A stretch of DNA of 64,000 bases, taken from NCBI RefSeq assembly GCF_025397915.1, contig NZ_JALIDZ010000003.1, positions 1 through 64,000 of the forward strand, given 5' to 3'. Shown here piece after piece: positions 15,950 to 24,314 of this stretch. Numbering within the stretch: position 1 is the first letter of the stretch; each line of letters begins with the position of its first letter. A model generated the notes under the pieces. That model did not search any database. It saw only the letters and a list, made by a program, of their open reading frames with translations, and was not told the origin of the DNA. The stretch comes from Microbaculum marinisediminis. GTDB lineage: Bacteria > Pseudomonadota > Alphaproteobacteria > Rhizobiales > Tepidamorphaceae. Position numbers and translations under genes: made by a program.

Positions 15950-16747
15950 GTGCGGACACTTGCCGTCATCGCGCTGGCGGGGCTGATGTGGCCCTTCGCG
16001 GCGGGGGCGCAGACGTGTCCGCCGCGGCCGCAGGAGACCGTTCGGGCCGCCGAGGCGATCGACGGGGACACGCTCAGGCTCGAGGACGGGCGGATCGTTC
16101 GGCTGGTCTCGGTGCTCGCGCCGAAGGCGGAGCCTGGCGCGCGAGCCGATGCGGCACGCCGGCTTGCCGACACCGCGCGCAGCGCGCTTGCCGAGGCGGT
16201 TGTCGGGCGCGACCTGGGCCTGGCCATCACCGGCCAAAAACAGGATCGCCACGGCCGATTTCTGGCACACGCCTTCGTGGACAGCGATCCGGACCGCTGG
16301 CTGCAGCGCGACATAGTCGCCAAAGGACTTGCGTGGGCCTATGCGCTGGAGGACAATTATCGCTGTGTCGGGTCGCTGCTGGACGCGGAGGCAGGTGCGC
16401 GGGCTGCGCGCGTGGGCCTTTGGGCGACGGACCTTGGCGCAATAGCGGATGGCGGCCGGCCGCGGCAGCTATCGGGGAGAACCGGCCGGTTCGCGATCGT
16501 AGAAGGACGCGTGCTATCGGTTGGCGAACGGCCGAGGAGAACCTATCTCAATTTCGGCACGAATTGGAGCGAGGATTTCACCGTCTACGTGGATCGTGGG
16601 GACTGCGCGCGCTTTGACACCGCAGACATCGCCCTCAAGGGGCTCGCGGGGCGCCGCGTGCGCGTGCGCGGCTGGATCCTCGACGACAGGGGCCCCGCCA
16701 TTCATATGACGAATCCGGAGCAGCTCGAGATTGTCGACGCGCGCTAA
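15950..16747 (+). CDS. secreted thermonuclease-like (SNase-fold) protein
   Basis: The protein has a cleavable signal peptide (MRTLAVIALAGLMWPFAAGA, cleavage near AGA-QT). An SNase-like domain follows, with AIDGDTLRLEDGRIVRLVSV, GRDLGLAIT and QKQDRHGRFLAHAFV, and ends in GLAWAY. The Asp of DGDT and the Arg of DRHGR correspond to the calcium/catalytic neighbourhood of staphylococcal nuclease. A C-terminal OB-like stretch (about 185-265) follows, as in many alphaproteobacterial relatives. The GTG start has a GGAG site 12-15 bases before it. It is probably periplasmic. The start region of the next gene overlaps its end. Confidence 0.82.
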   Translation: MRTLAVIALAGLMWPFAAGAQTCPPRPQETVRAAEAIDGDTLRLEDGRIVRLVSVLAPKAEPGARADAARRLADTARSALAEAVVGRDLGLAITGQKQDRHGRFLAHAFVDSDPDRWLQRDIVAKGLAWAYALEDNYRCVGSLLDAEAGARAARVGLWATDLGAIADGGRPRQLSGRTGRFAIVEGRVLSVGERPRRTYLNFGTNWSEDFTVYVDRGDCARFDTADIALKGLAGRRVRVRGWILDDRGPAIHMTNPEQLEIVDAR

Positions 16748-18248
16748 ATCGCTGACCTGGCCGAGAACGGCGTGGCGCAAGGCCCCGGCGGCGGGGATGC
16801 TGCTGGCCGCGCTGGCGCTCGCCGGCTGCGCCAATGGCGGCCTGAGCCTGGGTGACGGAGGAAGCCTCTCGGCCGCCGCCATCCAGCCGGTCCAGAGCAA
16901 TGCCGGCTTCGACGAGAAGGAAGTGGCACTGGGCAAGCGCGAGCATCCCAAGATCGTCACCGCCTTCGGTGGTACCTATGCCGACCCGCAGCTGCAGCGC
17001 TATCTCAATGCGACCGTGGAGAAGCTGAGCCGGGCCTCCGACCGGCCCGACCTGGGCTACACGGTGACGGTGCTCAATTCGCCGTCGATCAACGCCTTCT
17101 CGCTGCCCGGCGGCTATGTCTACGTCACCCGCGGGCTGCTGGCGCTGGCCAACGATTCCTCGGAGGTCGCCAACGTCCTCGCCCACGAGATGGCGCATGT
17201 GATCGCGCGGCACGCGATCCAGCGCGAGGAACAGGCCAATTCGGTCGCGGTGATGAGCCAGGTCGTCAACGACGTGATCCGCGACCCGGAAGCGGGCCAG
17301 GCGGCGCTGGCGCTGACCAAGGGGCGGCTCGCCCAGTTCTCGCGCCAGCAGGAGCTCGACGCCGACGTGATCGGCATCCGCATGGCGGCGAAGGCGGGCT
17401 ACGACCCGGAAGGGGCGGTGGCCTTCCTGCGGGCGCTCGAACGCCAGACGGACCTGCATTCCAAGGTGTTGAACCAGGTCTACGACGCCGGCCGCGTCGA
17501 CCTGTTCGCGAGCCACCCGGCGACCCCGCAGCGCATCCTGTCGGCCGAGCGCGAGGCCACCCAGGTCGGCCGCAACGCCGACATGGAGCGCGACCAGGCG
17601 AGCTATTTCCAGGTCATCGACGGCATGGCCTATGGCGACGATCCGCGCGAGGGCTTCGTCTCGGGCCGGACCTTCATCCATCCCGCCCTCGGCATCACCT
17701 TTACGCTGCCGGAGGGCTACGGGCTGGAGAACACGCCGCGCGCCGTGGTCGGGTTCTCCGAGAATGGCGACATCATCCGCTTCGACGCGGTCGCCGTGCC
17801 GAGCACGGTGTCGCTGTCGGACTACCTTGCCGCCGACGCGGTGCGCGGGGGCCGGGTGACGGATATCAAGCCGATGACGGTCAACGGGTTGCCGGCGGCA
17901 ACCGCGACCGTCGGCGGGGAGGGGTGGACCTTCAAGGTCGCCGCCATCCGAGGCGACGGCAACCGCGTCTACCGGTTCATCCTGGCCTCGCGCGATCTCG
18001 ACTACGCGCGCGAACAGGAGTTGCTGGCCGCGGCCCGCAGCTTCCGGGTTATCCCGCAGGAGGAGGCGCGGTCGATCCGGCCGCAGCGGCTCGACATCGT
18101 TGCCGTCAGGCCCGGCGACAGCATCGAGAGCGTCGCCTCGCGCATGGCCTTCGACGACCACCAGATCGAACGTTTCCGTGTGCTGAACGGGCTGTCTCCC
18201 GCCGACCGGCTGCGCGCCGGTCAGGAGGTCAAGATCGTCGTCCGCTGA
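16731..18248 (+). CDS. M48 family metalloprotease lipoprotein with C-terminal LysM-like domain
   Basis: A lipobox (LALAGC) predicts an outer-membrane or periplasmic lipoprotein. The zinc protease core is clear: VANVLAHEMAHVIARHA holds the HExxH motif, and FSRQQELDADVIGIRMAA supplies the third zinc ligand Glu. The family includes BepA/LoiP-like quality-control proteases of envelope proteins. The last 50 residues (VRPGDSIESVASRM to LRAGQEVKIV) look like a LysM peptidoglycan-binding fold. The TTG start at 16731, preceded by GGAG, gives a positively charged n-region; ATG 16797 would leave a very short signal. It overlaps the nuclease gene by 17 bases. Confidence 0.87.
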   Translation: MSTRAKSLTWPRTAWRKAPAAGMLLAALALAGCANGGLSLGDGGSLSAAAIQPVQSNAGFDEKEVALGKREHPKIVTAFGGTYADPQLQRYLNATVEKLSRASDRPDLGYTVTVLNSPSINAFSLPGGYVYVTRGLLALANDSSEVANVLAHEMAHVIARHAIQREEQANSVAVMSQVVNDVIRDPEAGQAALALTKGRLAQFSRQQELDADVIGIRMAAKAGYDPEGAVAFLRALERQTDLHSKVLNQVYDAGRVDLFASHPATPQRILSAEREATQVGRNADMERDQASYFQVIDGMAYGDDPREGFVSGRTFIHPALGITFTLPEGYGLENTPRAVVGFSENGDIIRFDAVAVPSTVSLSDYLAADAVRGGRVTDIKPMTVNGLPAATATVGGEGWTFKVAAIRGDGNRVYRFILASRDLDYAREQELLAAARSFRVIPQEEARSIRPQRLDIVAVRPGDSIESVASRMAFDDHQIERFRVLNGLSPADRLRAGQEVKIVVR

Positions 18249-18249
18249 G

Positions 18250-18294
18250 CCGACGGGCGCTGATCCGACGGGCGGTGATCCGACGGGCACTGAC
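18250..18294. repeat. three imperfect 15-base tandem repeats
   Basis: Units start at 18250, 18265 and 18280 and follow CCGACGGGC(G/A)(C/G)TGA(T/C). The array sits just after the protease stop codon, in the convergent gap with rpoH. No function is evident. Confidence 0.6.
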
Positions 18295-18329
18295 CCGGCG
18301 AACCGGGACGCGCAGGCTAATCGGGAAAC

Positions 18330-19232
18330 TCAGGTGAAGGCGCTCGCGTCGGGCTCTGCGGCCAGCAGCGCCGCACGCAGCTTCTCAAGCGCCCGGCTCT
18401 CGATCTGGCGTACCCGCTCCTTGGAGATGCCCAGCGCCTCACCCAGCGCCTCCAGCGTCGCGCCGTCCTCCGACAGCCGCCGCTCCTTGACGATCCTGAG
18501 CTCACGGTCGTTGAGCACCTCCAGCGCGGCATAGAGCCGCTTGGTGCGCTTTTCCTGATCGATCGCCTCGCCGACGGTCTCGTCGGGCAGCGGATCCTCG
18601 CTGACCAGGAAGTCCTGCCGCTCGGCGCTGCCCTCGCTTTCCAGCACGGGGGCGTTCAGGCTCGCGTCGAACCCGGACAGGCGCGCGTCCATGCGCGCGA
18701 CGTCATCCTCGGAAACCCGGAGCGCCTTGGCGATATGGGCGTGCATCTCATGCTCGGCCATCGGCGAAGGGCCGCGTCCGAGCTTGGCGCGCAGGCGCCG
18801 CAGGTTGAAGAACAGCGCCTTCTGGGTGGAGCTGGTGCCGCCGCGAACGATCGACCAGTTGCGCAGGATGTGGTCCTGGATCGAGGCGCGGATCCACCAG
18901 GTGGCGTAGGTGGAAAAGCGCACCTCGCGTTCCGGCTCGAAGCGGGCGGCTGCCTCCAGGAGCCCGACATGGCCTTCCTGGATCAGGTCGGACATCGGCA
19001 AGCCGAAATGCTTGAACCGGGCGGCGATGGCGATCACCAGCCGCATATGCGCATGGGTGAGGCGGTGCAGGGCGTCGACATCGCCGTCCTGCTTCCACTT
19101 CACTGCCAGACCATGCTCCTCGTCCCTTTCGAGATAGGGAGCGTTCATGGCCGCCCTGACGAACCGGCGGCGATGGCTCATGGCGTTCTTCATGGCATCC
19201 ATACCGAGGCGTCTATTCCGCCCTTCCTGCAT
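18330..19232 (-). CDS. rpoH: RNA polymerase sigma-32 factor (heat shock)
   Basis: This is a 300-residue group 3 sigma factor that directs RNA polymerase to heat-shock or related stress promoters. Visible parts are region 2 (HMRLVIAIAARFKHFGLPMS, then DLIQEGHVGLLEAAARF and FSTYATWWIRASIQDHIL), the RpoH box (QKALFFNLRRLRAKLG), and region 4 (TLEALGEALGISKERVRQIE). Start 19232 was kept because GTGAGG lies just before it; an internal ATG at 19202 has no such site. Alphaproteobacteria often carry two RpoH paralogues, and which one this is cannot be told here. A CarD-type RNA polymerase partner is encoded next, which is a notable pairing. Confidence 0.94.
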   Translation of the reverse strand: MQEGRNRRLGMDAMKNAMSHRRRFVRAAMNAPYLERDEEHGLAVKWKQDGDVDALHRLTHAHMRLVIAIAARFKHFGLPMSDLIQEGHVGLLEAAARFEPEREVRFSTYATWWIRASIQDHILRNWSIVRGGTSSTQKALFFNLRRLRAKLGRGPSPMAEHEMHAHIAKALRVSEDDVARMDARLSGFDASLNAPVLESEGSAERQDFLVSEDPLPDETVGEAIDQEKRTKRLYAALEVLNDRELRIVKERRLSEDGATLEALGEALGISKERVRQIESRALEKLRAALLAAEPDASAFT

Positions 19233-19282
19233 CGATCCTCACAGGGAAACGATCGACTTGGCTGCACGGTTCACCAATCAAA

Positions 19283-19315
19283 GCAGAAAAGCCGCCCGGC
19301 TTGAAGCCGGGCGGC
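19283..19315 (-). terminator. rho-independent terminator of carD
   Basis: Read on the minus strand, a perfect GC-rich hairpin (arms of up to 12 bases, GCCGCCCGGCTT with its complement, 19291-19315) is followed by TTTTCTGCTTT. It lies 40 bases after the carD stop and before rpoH, separating the two genes. Confidence 0.85.
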
Positions 19316-19354
19316 CTGCAGATCGGCTATGCGCCAGGTAAAAGGCGCGTGATC

Positions 19355-19924
19355 TCAGGCGGCTTCGTCGCGCTCGTCTTCCTCGGCGGCGGCACCGCGG
19401 CGCGGGCCCTTGGCCAGCATCGCCTCGATCTCGCGGATCGCCTCGGTCTCGGTGATCTTCTTCACCGCCGCGACCTCGCGGGCCATGCGGTCGAGCGCGG
19501 CTTCGTAGAGCTGGCGTTCGGAATACGACTGCTCGGGCTGCGACTCCGCGCGGTGCAGGTCGCGCACCACTTCGCCAATGGCGATGATGTCGCCGGAATT
19601 GATCTTGGCTTCGTATTCCTGGGCGCGGCGGCTCCACATGGTCCGCTTCACGCGGGCGCGGCCCTTGAGCACGGTCAGCGCCTTGCCGACAAGGGCGTCC
19701 TCGGACAGCTTGCGCATGCCGACGGCGGCGGCCTTGGCGGTGGGAACCCGCAGCGTCATCTTGTCCTTTTCGAAATTGATCACGAACAGCTCAAGCTTGG
19801 CGCCCGCCACTTCCTGTTCCTCGATGGCGGTAATCTGCCCAACACCATGCGCCGGATAGACGATGTACTCGCTCGTCCGGAAACCCTGACGCTGAACCGA
19901 TTTCTTGCTGTTACGAGTGGTCAT
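19355..19924 (-). CDS. carD: CarD/CdnL-family RNA polymerase-binding regulator
   Basis: This 189-residue protein has the CarD N-terminal beta domain (YIVYPAHGVGQITAIEEQEV) followed by VINFEKDKMTLRVPT and the helical C-terminal domain (TMWSRRAQEYEAKINSGD through LYEAALDRMAREVA). CdnL proteins bind the RNA polymerase beta subunit and stabilise open complexes, notably at rRNA promoters. The last 25 residues are a charged tail. It is transcribed alone, with a terminator downstream and a candidate promoter about 240 bases upstream. Confidence 0.93.
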   Translation of the reverse strand: MTTRNSKKSVQRQGFRTSEYIVYPAHGVGQITAIEEQEVAGAKLELFVINFEKDKMTLRVPTAKAAAVGMRKLSEDALVGKALTVLKGRARVKRTMWSRRAQEYEAKINSGDIIAIGEVVRDLHRAESQPEQSYSERQLYEAALDRMAREVAAVKKITETEAIREIEAMLAKGPRRGAAAEEDERDEAA

Positions 19925-20164
19925 ACTCTTTCTCGAACTCCTGCCTGTCGCCGCATAGCGACCAAATGTCCCACCTCGTGCCCGGCCTGCTCGCCCGAAA
20001 GGAGCAGGCGCGAAGTGCGGACGCCAAACGCGCCGTCGAAATCCCGCACAAAAAGCCCATCCGGACGCCTGAGAGGGCCTCCGGCAGAACAGCCAACCTA
20101 GCTCTCACAAAATATGCCCGATTTACGGGCAGTATGGGCGAGGGATTTCATCAGCTATTTGAAA

Positions 20165-20193
20165 TATATAACACAATACTGGACAAATTCCAA
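20165..20193 (-). promoter_or_regulatory. candidate sigma-70 promoter of carD
   Basis: On the minus strand TTGGAA (20193-20188) and TATATA (20170-20165) are separated by 17 bases, in the only strongly AT-rich stretch of the 349-base gap between fdxA and carD. It would give a leader of about 230 bases. A small palindrome (GCCCG-ATTTA-CGGGC, 20114-20128) lies within that leader. Confidence 0.45.
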
Positions 20194-20273
20194 GTGCTGC
20201 GCCGCATCATCGCCGAGCACAGCACCGTCTCGCCGATCCAAAAGCGCGCGTTCAACCCGGGTTTCCGGGCGGT

Positions 20274-20612
20274 TCAGTCGCCTTCGCCGGGCTCGGGCGA
20301 AAACTGCGTCTCCAACTTGTTGGCCACGCCGTCCCATTCCTTGGAGTCCGCCGGCGGTTCGCGCTTGATGGTGATATTCGGCCACTTCTCGGCGTACTCG
20401 GCGTTGAGCTCGACCCATTTCTCCAGGCCCGGCTCCGTATCGGCCTTGATCGCCTCGGCGGGGCATTCCGGCTCGCAGACGCCGCAATCGATGCATTCGT
20501 CGGGATGGATGACCAGCATGTTCTCGCCTTCGTAGAAGCAGTCCACCGGACAGACTTCGACGCAATCCATGTATTTGCACCGAATGCAGTTGTCGATGAC
20601 GACATAGGTCAT
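20274..20612 (-). CDS. fdxA: 7Fe ferredoxin FdxA
   Basis: This is a soluble electron carrier of 112 residues. Two cysteine clusters are visible near the N-terminus: [18 protein letters not shown] and [12 protein letters not shown]. The pattern fits one 3Fe-4S and one 4Fe-4S centre, as in the Azotobacter-type FdI family. The C-terminal extension ([19 protein letters not shown]) is usual for the family. The start at 20612 is supported by GGAGC seven bases upstream; a start at 20624 has none. It lies 88 bases downstream of the S4 gene and may be co-transcribed with it. Confidence 0.93.
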   Translation of the reverse strand: MTYVVIDNCIRCKYMDCVEVCPVDCFYEGENMLVIHPDECIDCGVCEPECPAEAIKADTEPGLEKWVELNAEYAEKWPNITIKREPPADSKEWDGVANKLETQFSPEPGEGD

Positions 20613-20700
20613 GTGAAGCTCCACGAAGAATGCGCGGGAAGAATACGCCGGAGGTGGTGCCTATCCGTTTTGTCCAATCGGTTCAAGACGGGCCGAAGGA

Positions 20701-21093
20701 TTAGATTTCTCCGTCATCTGGGGCGCGTAGATCGTCTTTCCAGGCGACTATTTGCCGCCGGTCGCGTTTGGTGGGCCTACCACCGCCACGGGGGCGCGAT
20801 CCCGGGGGCGTTTCTTCCGGCGGGAGTGGCGGGGGCGAGAGATCGCAATAGAGCGTCGCCGCCTCGCTCGCCGGTCCGCGCCGGTCGCCTATCGCCTCGA
20901 TGCGCAGAACCAGAATGCGGCCGCGCAGCGCGATCGTCACCACGTCGCCGGGCTTGACGGGCTGGCTCGCCTTGGAAATCCGGGCGCTATTGAGCCGGAC
21001 GTGGCCGCCCGTGACAAGCGAAGCGGCCAGTGTCCGTGTCTTGGCGACGCGCGCGTGCCAAAGCCATTTGTCGATGCGCTGGCTGTCGCTCAC
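20701..21093 (-). CDS. S4 domain RNA-binding protein (Hsp15-like)
   Basis: The S4 fold is clear at the N-terminus: QRIDKWLWHARVAKTRTLA followed by GGHVRLNSARISKASQPVKPGD. The Hsp15 group binds stalled 50S subunits. The last 40 residues are Pro/Arg/Gly-rich (PRGGGRPTKRDRRQI), probably a disordered RNA-contacting tail. Its GTG start overlaps the helicase stop in a GTGA arrangement, so the two are translated in coupled fashion, and both are likely RNA-directed. Confidence 0.88.
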   Translation of the reverse strand: MSDSQRIDKWLWHARVAKTRTLAASLVTGGHVRLNSARISKASQPVKPGDVVTIALRGRILVLRIEAIGDRRGPASEAATLYCDLSPPPLPPEETPPGSRPRGGGRPTKRDRRQIVAWKDDLRAPDDGEI

Positions 21094-24000
21094 GCGCCCG
21101 AGCGCCCACGCTCGTTGAGCGTGTCGCGCAGGTCCTTGAGGGCGGCGAAGGGCGATAGCGGATCCGGCTCCTTCGGCGGGCGCTTGCCCTGCGGCGGGCC
21201 GTCGGGCCGGGAGCGGCCGCCCTTGCGGCCGTCGCCACGACCGCTTTTGCGACCCTTTGCCTCACCGCGCGAGGGCTTCTTGCCGTCGCCCTGGCGCGCC
21301 TTCGCGCCCTTCTGCTCGGGTTTGCGGCGGCGTGGCGCGTCGGGCCGGCGGCCGGGTCGCCAGACGACGATCTCCGCGGATTCGGCCTCGCCGGTTCCGG
21401 CCTCGGGGACCTCGGTCGCGGTCGCTGTCTCTGTTGGCGTCCCGTCCGGTGTCTCGGTCGGCGTTTCGGCCGTTGTCTCGGCCGGGGTATCGACCGTGGC
21501 TTCGACCGGGGTTTCGGTTTGGGCCTCTGCCGGTCCTTCCGCCGGGGCGGCGGCCGCCTCGGCGGGCTCCGCTTCTGCCGGTTCCGCTTCGGCTGGCGCG
21601 GCTGTGGGCTCCACCACCTCCGGTGTCACCACGTCTGGTGTCACCGTTTCCGACTCAACCGCTTCCGATACGGTCTCGGTGTCGCTCTGCGGATCGCCTT
21701 CGCTCGTAACGGCGGGCGTCTCCGCCGTTTCGACCCTAGCGGCTTCGGCCGCTGTCTCGGTCTCCGTCCCGGGATGCTCCGATGTCGTTGCCGCGTCACC
21801 AGCATCGGCGGTTTGCGGTGCCGGTTCCGTTTTCGCTTCGGTCGTCGCGGGTGCCGGGCGGCGTTCACTGCGATAGCCGAGGGCCTTGAGGATCTCCGCG
21901 AAATCGTCGCCGGCGCAGCCGGCGAGCGACGTCATCTGCTCGCTGACCCGGAACGTACGGCCGTCGACCGCGCCGGGGGGCGGGGCGGCGTCGCCGTCGG
22001 GACGCCAGGACAGGGCGGTGCGGATCAGGTCGGCGATGCGCTCGAGGATGTCGATGCGTACCGCGCGGCTGCCGCAGGCGCGGAAGCCGAAGGCGCGGTA
22101 GAGGCTGCGCGCGGTGCCCGGCGCGACGGCGACCGACATGCGCCCGCTCTGGGCGAGGGCGGCGATGTCGTCGAAGCCCGGCTGATGCAGCCCGCCGTGA
22201 TGCAGCGCCCAGAGCTGGGCGGCGAGAACGCGCGGACCGGGCTTGAGCAATATCGGCAGATAAACGTGATGGGCGCCGAAACGCACGCCGTGCTTCCTGA
22301 GCTGCGCGCGGTCGTCCTGGCTCAGGGCCTTCACCTCGTCGGCGACGCGGGGCCGCTCGAGCACGCCCAGCGCCTCGCCGAGCTGGAAGGCGACGCCGCG
22401 GGCCATGCCGGTGATCGCCTCGTCGCTTTCGAGCGCGCGCAGCGGCCCGAGATGCACCGCGATGCGGCCGTCGATCCACTTGGCCAGACGCGCCTCGGCA
22501 TTCTCGCGCGGCGCGCCGGCCAAGTGTTCGTCGGCCAGCAGCACGACGCGCGGGCTCAGGACGGAATCGCCCTTCTCGACGCGGCCGATCGTGGCGCCGC
22601 GCCAGGAGAAGGTGCCGTCGAGGCTGAGCTGGATAACCTCGTCGGCGTCCTTGGCAAGGCGCTCGGCGCGGGTATTGAGCTCTCCCGTCAGGGTGCGCCG
22701 CGCGGCGGCGGCGATGGCCTTCAAGTGCTGGCCATCGGCCTCCGGATCGGGCGTGAAACGCAATCCCTCGAGGCGGCCGACATGGTGGCCCTCGACGGTT
22801 ACATCTCCGCTGGCGTCGATTTCGGCTTCCATGGCCGGATTCTCCCTCAAGCTTCGGGCAAGCACGCTGGTGCGGCGATCGACGAAACGCTGCGCCAGAC
22901 GTTCGTGCAGGGCGTCGGACAGCCGGTCCTCTACAGCGCGGGCGCGCTCCTGCCAATGGGCGGGATCGCCAAGCCACTCGGGCCGGTTGGCGACGAAGGT
23001 CCAGGTGCGGATATGGGCAATACGGTTGGACAGCGTATCGATATCGCCGTCGTCGCGGTCGCACTGGCCGATCTGGCGCGCGAACCAATCATCATCGATG
23101 TGGCCGTAGCGCATCAGCTGGCTGTAGAGCGTGGCGACCAGCTCGGCATGGTTGGCGGGTGCGATCTTGCGGTAGTCGGGGACCTGACAGACGTCCCACA
23201 ACAGTTCCACGGCGTCGCGGCCCCGGGCGATGTCGGCGATCTCCAGATCGCGTGCGACGGCCTCCAGCGCCAGTACGTCGTCGCTCGCGGGCGCGCGGGT
23301 CAGCGTGTCCTCGCGCGGCAGGGCGGCGAGGCTCGCGTGCAGGCTCTCCATGGTGGCGAAGTCGAGATGCGTGTTGCGCCACTGCAGGATGCGGACCGGC
23401 TCGAAATCGTGGCTTTCCAGGCGCGCGACGAGCTCGTCCTCGAGCGGGTCGACGCGGCCGGTGACGCCGAAGGTGCCGTCGCGCATGTGGCGGCCGGCGC
23501 GGCCGGCGACCTGGCCCATCTCGGCGGGATTGAGGTCGCGGAACTGCCAGCCGTCGAACTTGCGCCGCGCGGCGAAGGCGACGTGATCGACGTCGAGGTT
23601 GAGGCCCATGCCGATGGCGTCGGTGGCGACCAGGAAGTCGACGTCGCCGTTCTGGTAGAGGCCGACCTGGGCGTTGCGGGTCCGCGGGCTGAGCGCGCCG
23701 AGCACCACCGCGGCGCCGCCGCGCTGGCGGCGCACCAACTCGGCGATGGCGTAGACGTCGTCGGCGGAGAAGGCGACGATCGCGGAGCGGCGCGGCAGGC
23801 GGGTGATCTTCTTCTGGCCCGAATAGGCCAGGTGCGACAGGCGCGGGCGGGTGATGACGTTCAGGTTCGGCATCATCCGCGTCAGGATCGGCCGCATGGT
23901 GGCAGCGCCCAGCAGCAGCGTCTCCTCGCGGCCGCGCCGGCGCAGGATGCGGTCGGTGAAGACGTGACCGCGGTCGAGGTCGGCGGCAAGCTGCACCTCG

Positions 24001-24314
24001 TCGATGGCGACGAAGGCGACGTCGAGGTCGCGCGGCATCGCCTCGACCGTGCAGACCCAGTATTTCGGGTTCTCCGGCTTGATCTTCTCCTCGCCGGTGA
24101 CCAGCGCGACGGCCTCCGCGCCGGCGCGCTCGACGACACGGTTGTAGACCTCGCGCGCGAGCAGCCTCAGCGGCAGGCCGATGACGCCGGACTCGTGGCC
24201 CAGCATCCGCTCGATGGCGAGATGGGTCTTGCCCGTGTTGGTCGGGCCCAAAATGGCCGTCACCGCGCGGCTGCGCGCCGCGGGATGGTGGCCGACATCC
24301 GGCGCGATACTCAT
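21090..24314 (-). CDS. SUV3-like superfamily 2 RNA helicase with long low-complexity tail
   Basis: The N-terminal half carries SF2 helicase motifs: Walker A ILGPTNTGKTHLAIERML, the VAIDEVQLAADLDRG box (DEVQ in place of DEAD/H), ATDAIGMGLNLDVDHV and GQVAGRAGRHMRDGTFG. This matches the SUV3 group seen in alphaproteobacteria and mitochondria, which handles RNA degradation in mitochondria. From about residue 815 to 1,000 the chain is almost only Ala, Pro, Glu, Thr and Val. A Lys/Arg/Gly-rich stretch follows, and the last conserved block is DPLSPFAALKDLRDTLNERG. It is the first gene of a helicase-S4-ferredoxin run. A GGGGAGG site precedes the ATG. A GAAC-N7-GAAC site lies about 135 bases upstream. 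Confidence 0.9.
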   Translation of the reverse strand: MSIAPDVGHHPAARSRAVTAILGPTNTGKTHLAIERMLGHESGVIGLPLRLLAREVYNRVVERAGAEAVALVTGEEKIKPENPKYWVCTVEAMPRDLDVAFVAIDEVQLAADLDRGHVFTDRILRRRGREETLLLGAATMRPILTRMMPNLNVITRPRLSHLAYSGQKKITRLPRRSAIVAFSADDVYAIAELVRRQRGGAAVVLGALSPRTRNAQVGLYQNGDVDFLVATDAIGMGLNLDVDHVAFAARRKFDGWQFRDLNPAEMGQVAGRAGRHMRDGTFGVTGRVDPLEDELVARLESHDFEPVRILQWRNTHLDFATMESLHASLAALPREDTLTRAPASDDVLALEAVARDLEIADIARGRDAVELLWDVCQVPDYRKIAPANHAELVATLYSQLMRYGHIDDDWFARQIGQCDRDDGDIDTLSNRIAHIRTWTFVANRPEWLGDPAHWQERARAVEDRLSDALHERLAQRFVDRRTSVLARSLRENPAMEAEIDASGDVTVEGHHVGRLEGLRFTPDPEADGQHLKAIAAAARRTLTGELNTRAERLAKDADEVIQLSLDGTFSWRGATIGRVEKGDSVLSPRVVLLADEHLAGAPRENAEARLAKWIDGRIAVHLGPLRALESDEAITGMARGVAFQLGEALGVLERPRVADEVKALSQDDRAQLRKHGVRFGAHHVYLPILLKPGPRVLAAQLWALHHGGLHQPGFDDIAALAQSGRMSVAVAPGTARSLYRAFGFRACGSRAVRIDILERIADLIRTALSWRPDGDAAPPPGAVDGRTFRVSEQMTSLAGCAGDDFAEILKALGYRSERRPAPATTEAKTEPAPQTADAGDAATTSEHPGTETETAAEAARVETAETPAVTSEGDPQSDTETVSEAVESETVTPDVVTPEVVEPTAAPAEAEPAEAEPAEAAAAPAEGPAEAQTETPVEATVDTPAETTAETPTETPDGTPTETATATEVPEAGTGEAESAEIVVWRPGRRPDAPRRRKPEQKGAKARQGDGKKPSRGEAKGRKSGRGDGRKGGRSRPDGPPQGKRPPKEPDPLSPFAALKDLRDTLNERGRSGA

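Noticed and set aside
16635-18290. 551-residue open frame antisense to the M48 protease
   Set aside because: It is a shadow rich in Arg, Gly, Asp and Val; the protease on the plus strand has the complete zinc motif.
18250-18294. Tandem repeat as a CRISPR or regulatory array
   Set aside because: Units of 15 bases without spacers, only three copies; too small for CRISPR.
20258-20273. GC hairpin after fdxA as terminator
   Set aside because: The arms are only five bases and no T-run follows on the minus strand.
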